Shown here: positions 58,701-64,000 of the stretch, one piece after another
Position numbering within the stretch: position 1 is the stretch's first letter
Layout of the letters: the number at the start of each line of letters is the position of its first letter
Source: Vibrio cholerae
Lineage (GTDB): Bacteria > Actinomycetota > Actinomycetes > Actinomycetales > Micrococcaceae
Direction of reading: 5' to 3'
DNA length: 64,000 nt
Assembly: GCA_009728235.1 (NCBI GenBank)
Contig: WNZI01000010.1
Span: 24,220 to 88,219, forward strand
Notes under the pieces: generated by a model
What the model was told of the DNA's origin: nothing
Databases searched by the model: none
What the model saw: only the letters and a program-made list of their open reading frames with translations
Position numbers and translations under genes: made by a program

Positions 58701-59843
58701 TGACGGGGGAGGGGCGCGGACTCGTCGTCGAGTACCTTCCCAACGGAACGGGGATGCCGAGCTCCGAGCACGACGGCGTGGAGAGCGTGGCCGTGGAGGT
58801 GAACCGGGTGGTGGAGCTCGTCTTCGAACACATCCGGCGCCGCCCGAGCTCCTCGCTCGCCGTCGTGACGGCGAGCCCTCGCCACGCAGCCCGCGTGGGG
58901 GAGGCGATCCGCCTGCAGATGGCGGAGTTCCCGTGGGCAGCGGACTTCTTCACGCCGGCGTGAAGCGTTCCGGGTGGTCCCGGTCGAGCGTGCCGGGGGT
59001 CTCGTCCGCGACGACATCATCTTCTCCCTGGGGTACGGGCGGACTCCGCACGGGCGGGCACTCCACTCCTTCGGGCCGTTGTCCGCTCCGGAGGGGCGCC
59101 GGAACTTCGTCATGGCGATGACGCGTGCACGGCGCCTGCAGCACGTGCTGACATGTTTCGAACCATCGGATCTGGACCCGGACCGGCTCACGGGAGGCGC
59201 GGTCGATTTCTACGCGCTGCTGCAGCGTGAACTCGGGGGGTCTTCCTCGAACGCCGCTGTGACCGGCGGCAACGAGGACCCGTTGGTGGCGGACCTCGTG
59301 GACAGATTGCGTCACCGGGGCGCGGAGGTGTGGGACCACTACGCCGGTGTCCTGGACATCGTGGCGATGCGGCCGGCCGATGTCCGGGCGGACGGTAGCG
59401 CCGCGGCCTCCGGGGACCAGCGCCCGGCGCCGTTGGCCATCGAGTCCGACGGCACAGGCCGCTACGGCTCCATGTCGGTGCGGGAGCGGAGCAGGCTTCG
59501 ACCACAGGTCCTCGAGCGAATGGGCTGGCGCTACATGCCCCTGTGGACGATCGAGGTCTTCACGGACCCGGACGGGTGCGCCGAAAGGGCGTCCGTCATC
59601 ATCGGACTCCCGCCGCGGGAAACCCCTGACAAGCCGAGAACGAGGAAGGACGCCGCCAGGATGCGGAAGGACGAACAGCACCCCGGGCGCGGGATCAGTG
59701 TCGCGCGGGACGCTGCAGCGACGGACGATGCCGATCCTGCGCTTCCGAAGAAGGCGGCCGAGGACAGCCCTCAGGCCTGGGGAGACACGGAGGACGATCA
59801 CGATCAGTGGCTGCAGGAGCAGCGCCCGCCACACTGGGGCTGA
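55781..59843 (+). CDS. DUF4011-type SF1 helicase-like protein with C-terminal nuclease domain, one frameshift
   Basis: A protein of about 1353 residues. N-terminal region (to about 280) is DUF4011-like (AKAAARALRAKIFELGTERG). A P-loop ATPase core begins AVAAPPGTGQTQTALN, where Gln stands for the Walker A lysine. A long helical insert of about 450 residues follows. The second core half is in LTEVYRGVDRSLDTYLSESF and LVRDDIIFSLGYG, with NFVMAMTRARRLQHVL near the end. The last part resembles a Vsr-like endonuclease (VLDIVAMRPA; APLAIESDG; RPQVLERMGWRYMPLWTIEVF). A one-base slip near 58952-58960 breaks the frame. ATG at 55781 has GGAGG only two bases away; GTG at 55832 is an alternative. Role in repair or defence is unproven. 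Confidence 0.78.
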
Positions 59844-59875
59844 GACCCCGGAGGCCGATGACGGTGCAGCCGGCA

Positions 59876-60544
59876 TCAGGAACCGCTCGTGAGGATGAGG
59901 TGCACGTTCCCTGAGCTCGAGGCGCCCGCGATTGCCGCGGCATCGTCCTCCCCGGCCGCGACCACCACCAGCCCGGAGTCATCCGCAGCGCCGGGCCAGG
60001 TGCCGGCTGAATCTCCGGGTGCGGTCCAGAGCACGGCTACGGAACGTGCCAGGACGACGGGTTCCGCCGTGACGTCGTAGCCGTTGCCCGTGCTGACGAT
60101 GACATCCACGACCTGTCCCGGAGCCAGGAGCTGGACCGTCGACGGGTCGGAAGGACGGACGGGCACGGCGACGGTGCCCGGGGCCGTGCCCGTCAGGAGT
60201 CCGTCGCCCACGAGAGCGGTCACCGCGATCGGTGTACCCCGCGACAGGGGAGCCGCCAGTTGCTGCCCCACGACCTCCGAGGTGTCGCGATAGGCGCCCC
60301 CGGTGATGGCCTGCTCTGGCAGCGACGCCGTCGTGAGGTCGGCGTCGGTGAGGACGGTCCCGACGGCGAGGTCACGAGCAGCGCTGACAACGGTGGTCGT
60401 GCTGTAGTCGTCCCCGACCGCGGCCTCGACGGTGACCCCCGCCGCGATGCTGAGAAGCAGGCAGGCAAGCAACCTCTTGTGCCGGTGGACAACCCGTTGC
60501 AGGCGATACCGCGGTGCGACTGGAGGTGGACTGTTCCGGTTCAT
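59876..60544 (-). CDS. SAF-domain protein (CpaB/RcpC-like)
   Basis: A 222-residue protein with one N-terminal transmembrane helix (about 27-45) and a SAF domain (about 52-115: VVSAARDLAVGTVLTDADLT), then a C-terminal beta domain like that of Flp pilus assembly protein CpaB. No tad pilus genes are nearby. In Micrococcaceae the gene commonly precedes fmdB, so a pilus role is uncertain. Confidence 0.85.
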   Translation of the reverse strand: MNRNSPPPVAPRYRLQRVVHRHKRLLACLLLSIAAGVTVEAAVGDDYSTTTVVSAARDLAVGTVLTDADLTTASLPEQAITGGAYRDTSEVVGQQLAAPLSRGTPIAVTALVGDGLLTGTAPGTVAVPVRPSDPSTVQLLAPGQVVDVIVSTGNGYDVTAEPVVLARSVAVLWTAPGDSAGTWPGAADDSGLVVVAAGEDDAAAIAGASSSGNVHLILTSGS

Positions 60545-60654
60545 GCGCTGAGCCTAGGCGGGCCCCCCAGCCTCCGGTGCCCGGTCATCCGCTATGTGGA
60601 AACAGCCCCTCGCGCGCCCGGCGTCGTACGCGCCGGCGGATCGGCACGCACGCC

Positions 60655-60993
60655 TCAGGACGTCGCAGCCGACCCGCCGCCGGTGGAGACGGAGGAACCC
60701 GACGGCGCCGCACCGGTGGACGAGGCTGCAGCTGCCGGCGCCGGGGCATCCGACGAAGGTTTGGTCGGGGCGTCCGATCCCGCGGGCGACGAACCGGCGT
60801 CCACGCTGGTCTTCGTATCACGCGAGTCGTTGCGGTAGAAGCCGGATCCCTTGAAGACCACTCCGACGCTGTTGAACTTCTTCCGGAGCGTCCCACCGCA
60901 TTCCGGGCAGACCGTCAGGGAATCGTCCGAAAACGCCTGCTGGATGTCGAAGGCGTGGCCGCAGTCCTTGCAGGCGTAGGCGTACATGGGCAT
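60655..60993 (-). CDS. FmdB family zinc-ribbon protein
   Basis: A 112-residue protein. The zinc ribbon is at the N-terminus: YACKDCGHAFDIQQ and VCPECGGTLRKKF give two CxxC pairs. A Ser/Ala/Pro-rich, probably disordered tail follows from about residue 60. AGGAGG seven bases before 60993 sets the start. Function is unknown; called a putative regulatory protein by analogy. Confidence 0.92.
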   Translation of the reverse strand: MPMYAYACKDCGHAFDIQQAFSDDSLTVCPECGGTLRKKFNSVGVVFKGSGFYRNDSRDTKTSVDAGSSPAGSDAPTKPSSDAPAPAAAASSTGAAPSGSSVSTGGGSAATS

Positions 60994-61073
60994 GGAAATC
61001 CTCCTGGACGTGCTTCGTGGTCCCCGCCGGCCGCTCATGGAACTGCTGGCACTCTCCGGGGTCGAGTGCCAGT

Positions 61074-61804
61074 CTACACCGAGGCGTGGTGTCCACCGAA
61101 GGTGATTACCCCGTCCGCGGTGAACGCGCCGTCGAGCTTCTGGTCGTGGGGTTCCGACGGAATGGTCCCTGTCGGCAGGACCTCCGACCGGTAGACGATC
61201 CCCATGCGCGGAACGGCCCCGGGGGCGTCGGCTGGATACTGCGCGAGGAACCGGTCGTAGTAGCCGCCCCCCTGGCCGACGCGGTGTCCCGAGCTGTCGA
61301 CGGCGAGGGCGGGCACGAGGATGAGCCGAACGTCCGGGAGCTTCCCGAAGGAGAGGCGGGGTCCCGTGGGCTCATCCACCGGCGCTCGCACGGAGTGCTG
61401 CAGCAGGATGCCGGGATGCCAGGCGGCCCAGGTCAGCTGGTAGGCGCGTTCACAGATGGGCACCACGATGCCGTAGCCCCGGCGGTGCAGCTCCGTGAGC
61501 AGCGGTACGGTATCCGGTTCGGGATCGACCGCGAGGTAGCACGCGATCGTCGGACCCTGGGCGGAACCGGTCGGTTCAGATCTCCGGTGGGGGGCGGAGG
61601 GCGGTTTCGTGGACCGGGCCTCCGGAGCCCGGGAGGGGGAGAAGTCGGGGAGGCACCGGGGCGGGTTGCGGCGACGTGGTCGACGACCACCCGGCCGATC
61701 GCCTCCGACTGGTCCACCCGGTCCCAGGGTGGAAGGGCGGCGCGGGCCGCGCGGAGGTCGGAGCGCAGGCGGGCCTTCCCCGTATCACGACAGGATCGAG
61801 TCAT
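61074..61804 (-). CDS. 5-formyltetrahydrofolate cyclo-ligase, frameshifted
   Basis: Converts 5-formyl-THF to methenyl-THF with ATP. The C-terminal motif HRVGQGGGYYDRFLAQYP is the family phosphate-loop signature. The N-terminal half (DTGKARLRSDLRAARAAL) and the middle (TIACYLAVDPEPDTVPLL, IVVPICERAYQLTW) are in different frames. One missing base somewhere between about 61545 and 61690 joins them, leaving about 243 residues, longer than usual by a Pro/Arg-rich stretch. Divergent from galU. Confidence 0.87.
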
Positions 61805-61861
61805 TCCACCATTGTGCTCAGGGACCGGGGAAAAGTGCGCTCGTTATGTAGTGTGGTTCAC

Positions 61862-62764
61862 ATGACTTTGCGACCACGTGTGACGAAGGCCGTTATCCCT
61901 GCGGCCGGCCTGGGGACCCGTTTCCTTCCTGCGACCAAGGCGATGCCGAAGGAGATGCTGCCGGTCGTCGACAAGCCTGCCATCCAGTACGTCGTCCAGG
62001 AGGCGGTGGACGCCGGGTTGTCCGACGTCCTCATGATCACCGGACGGAACAAGCGGGCACTCGAGGACCACTTCGACCGCGTGCCCTTCATCGAGCAGAC
62101 GCTCGAGGCGAAGGGTGACCTCGACAAGCTGGCCGCGGTCCGCCGGCCGTCGGAGCTCGGGGACATCCACTACCTGCGCCAGGGCGACCCCAAGGGCCTC
62201 GGACACGCAGTTCTTCGTGCGAAGCTGCACGTGGGCGACGAGCCCTTCGCCGTGCTGCTCGGTGACGACCTCATCGACGAGCGCGACCCCCTGCTCGAGA
62301 CCATGATCGAGGTCCAGGCGAAGACGGGCGGATCGGTGATCGCGCTCATCGAGGTGGATCCGGAACAGATCAGCGCCTACGGATGCGCCGACATCACGGC
62401 GATCGACGGCGAGGACCACGTACGCGTCAACCACCTCGTGGAGAAGCCTGCCGTCGAGGATGCGCCGTCGAACCTCGCTGTGATCGGCCGCTATGTGCTG
62501 CACCCCAGGGTCTTCGAGGTCCTGGAGACCACGAAGCCGGGCCGCGGGGACGAGATCCAGCTGACCGACGCCCTGCAGACCCTCGCCTCCGCGGAGGGTG
62601 AGGGATCGGGCGTCTACGGCGTCGTGTTCCGCGGTCGCCGCTACGACACCGGTGACAAGCTGAGCTACCTCAAGGCCGTTGTGACGCTCGCATCGGAACG
62701 CGAGGACCTCGGGCCGGACCTGCGCGCCTGGATCAAGGACTTCAGCAAGAACATCGCGGACTGA
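61862..62764 (+). CDS. galU: UTP-glucose-1-phosphate uridylyltransferase
   Basis: Makes UDP-glucose from UTP and glucose-1-phosphate for envelope and storage polysaccharides. 300 residues, with AVIPAAGLGTRFLPATKAMPKEMLPV as the nucleotide-binding signature in two parts and GLGHAVL plus FRGRRYDTGDKLSYLKA later. The ATG at 61862 has no clear ribosome site and a TATGTA element lies 12 bases before it, so the message may be leaderless or nearly so. Confidence 0.96.
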   Translation: MTLRPRVTKAVIPAAGLGTRFLPATKAMPKEMLPVVDKPAIQYVVQEAVDAGLSDVLMITGRNKRALEDHFDRVPFIEQTLEAKGDLDKLAAVRRPSELGDIHYLRQGDPKGLGHAVLRAKLHVGDEPFAVLLGDDLIDERDPLLETMIEVQAKTGGSVIALIEVDPEQISAYGCADITAIDGEDHVRVNHLVEKPAVEDAPSNLAVIGRYVLHPRVFEVLETTKPGRGDEIQLTDALQTLASAEGEGSGVYGVVFRGRRYDTGDKLSYLKAVVTLASEREDLGPDLRAWIKDFSKNIAD

Positions 62765-62770
62765 CATCTC

Positions 62771-63400
62771 ATGTGGTCGGCAGTCAGCTGGCCCGTGACC
62801 CTCAGGACCGGTTCGTTGGTCCTGAGGCCCATCCGCCACAGGGACAAGGCAGCCTGGTCGGCGTTGCGTCATCGCAACGCCCGCTGGCTCGCGCCGTGGG
62901 AGGCATCCAACCCCGATCCGGGGGGCTTCCTTCCGACCTATCACCAGATGGTGCGTTCCCTGACCGCGCAGGCTCGGGCAGGTTCAGCCCTGCCATTCCT
63001 CATCACGGAACAGCAGCCGGGGTCCCGGGATGCCCGCCTCGTGGGGCAGCTGACGGTCTCGGGTATCACCTGGGGTTCGGCGATGACGGCCACGCTCGGT
63101 TATTGGGTCGATTCGGAGCGTGCCGGGCGGGGAATCGCGCCCACAGCGGTGGCTCTCGTGACGGATCACTGCTTCGGCGAGCTCGGCCTGCACCGCATGG
63201 AGATCAACATCCGGCCGGAGAATCGTGCAAGCCTCCGGGTCGTGGAGAAGCTGGGGTTCCGGGATGAAGGGCTCCGACCGCGCTACCTCCATATCGCGGG
63301 GCAGTGGGCCGATCACCGGAGCTTCGCGCTGACGGCCGAGGAGGTTCCGGACGGTCTGCTGACCGCATGGCTGGAGCGATCCGGACGGTACCGGGACTGA
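62771..63400 (+). CDS. GNAT acetyltransferase, RimJ-like
   Basis: A 209-residue RimJ/RimL-type N-acetyltransferase. It shows LVLRPIRHRDKAAWSALRHRNARWL, read in two parts, the GYWVDSERAGRGIAPTAVAL acetyl-CoA loop and HRMEINIRPENRASLRVVEKLGF. It starts seven bases after galU, so it shares a transcript. In relatives it lies between galU-linked genes and glpR, as here. Confidence 0.9.
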   Translation: MWSAVSWPVTLRTGSLVLRPIRHRDKAAWSALRHRNARWLAPWEASNPDPGGFLPTYHQMVRSLTAQARAGSALPFLITEQQPGSRDARLVGQLTVSGITWGSAMTATLGYWVDSERAGRGIAPTAVALVTDHCFGELGLHRMEINIRPENRASLRVVEKLGFRDEGLRPRYLHIAGQWADHRSFALTAEEVPDGLLTAWLERSGRYRD

Positions 63401-63495
63401 GGCGATGCCATCGAATGCCCCGGTGAGCATATTCGGCGCCGACACACCGCAGACAATGCCGCGGCGGAGGGGCGATTCCTCCTACCGTTCTAGGT

Positions 63496-64000
63496 GTGGT
63501 CTTCTCCCTGGATAGCTCGTTGGTACTCGCCGCAATCGTCGGGTTGTGGCTGGTATGGGTAGCGCCCTTCCTGCTCCGCGGGACGAAGCCGGCCACCGCC
63601 GGCAGCACGCGAGGACCGTCGAGAGCCAGGACCCGCCGTCCTCGAGGAAGCATGATGATGATGACCCCCCTGCAGGATGATGGACGCCCCGTCGACGGTA
63701 GTTCAGGAGGCGATTCCGCCGAGGCGAGCCCTTCGTCAGCAGTCGAACACGGACGTGCCGCCGCCTTGAGCGCACCCTTCGCCCCGCGATGGGATCGCAT
63801 CGTCGTCGTGATGATCGGACTCCTCGCGCTGTGCGCCGCCCCGGTCACCCTCCTGCTCGGATTCCTGAACGTCGTGTCCCTGTTCGTCCCGCTCGCCTGC
63901 CTCGGCGTTGCCGCCGCAGCTGTCGCCGTCCTGAGGACCCTGGCGATCCGCAGCCGCAGGGCGCGCGTCGACGCTGCCTTCGCGGAGGCGATGGCGCCCG
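63496..64000 (+). CDS. GlpR-like membrane protein, partial at the right edge
   Basis: A GTG-started frame that runs off the window with at least 168 codons. One helix lies at the N-terminus (VLAAIVGLWLVWVAPFLL), followed by a hydrophilic stretch, including four consecutive Met codons, and then a helix pair near 100-145 (VVVMIGLLALCAAPVTLLLG; LFVPLACLGVAAAAVAVL). The start and position after galU-rimJ match the actinobacterial membrane protein GlpR, described as a receptor for the gephyrin-like protein Glp. Family assignment is moderately confident. Confidence 0.7.
   Translation, partial: MVFSLDSSLVLAAIVGLWLVWVAPFLLRGTKPATAGSTRGPSRARTRRPRGSMMMMTPLQDDGRPVDGSSGGDSAEASPSSAVEHGRAAALSAPFAPRWDRIVVVMIGLLALCAAPVTLLLGFLNVVSLFVPLACLGVAAAAVAVLRTLAIRSRRARVDAAFAEAMAP

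Overview
The window is a high-GC actinobacterial chromosome segment. Gene families, gene order and frequent GTG/TTG starts with GTGA/ATGA stop-start overlaps point to the Micrococcaceae (Arthrobacter sensu lato): a DosR/DosS-type hypoxia cluster, GroEL with a His-rich tail next to groES, RNase J, guaB2/guaB3/guaA, and SAF protein-FmdB-5-FCL-galU-rimJ-glpR-like. I see no tRNA, rRNA, CRISPR array, insertion sequence or prophage. It reads as ordinary chromosome with several accessory cassettes.

Layout. 1-5.1 kb: PTS enzyme I (left edge), a TetR regulator, and mannitol uptake and oxidation (mtlA-mtlD). 5.2-12.7 kb: a BLUF photoreceptor, then a plant-polysaccharide locus in which a CE7 acetyl esterase diverges, across two LacI-type operators, from an ABC sugar importer, a DUF624 protein and a GH42 beta-galactosidase. 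12.8-21.7 kb: a YbdK carboxylate-amine ligase, a shikimate-dehydrogenase-like protein, amylosucrase, a MarR/VOC divergent pair with palindromic operators, an APC permease, PhzF and two GNATs. 21.8-26.7 kb: a compact DosR/DosS-like dormancy cluster (flavin-fold protein, GAF sensor kinase, NarL-type regulator, two universal stress proteins, a small protein) with three related palindromic boxes. 26.7-34.1 kb: housekeeping and hypothetical genes, then a siderophore ABC importer. 34.2-36.4 kb: groES-groEL with two CIRCE elements. 36.7-42.2 kb: RNase J, guaB2 and an ABC exporter. 42.2-44.4 kb: a WXG-domain (type VII secretion-like) cassette. 44.6-48.3 kb: a small MT0933-like protein, a broken FAD monooxygenase, an FBP zinc-finger protein and guaB3. 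48.5-55.7 kb: a PTS EIIA, a strongly asymmetric heterodimeric ABC exporter, SURF1, a DUF3817 membrane protein and guaA. 55.8-59.8 kb: a large SF1 helicase-nuclease-like protein. 59.9-64 kb: the SAF, FmdB, 5-FCL, galU, rimJ and glpR-like block, cut by the right edge.

Sequence quality matters here. About a dozen reading frames break by a single base, usually one missing G or C beside a G/C run, and genes expected to be intact are hit (ptsI, guaB3, 5-FCL, the DosS-like kinase). I treat these mainly as consensus errors and annotate across them. The FAD monooxygenase, with three breaks, is the best candidate for true decay.

Most notable signals: the DosR-like regulon with its own boxes and a conserved heme-ligand histidine in the sensor; the ABC pair that retains only one complete composite ATP site; the helicase-nuclease whose P-loop lacks the catalytic lysine; and the three-gene WXG-domain cassette.
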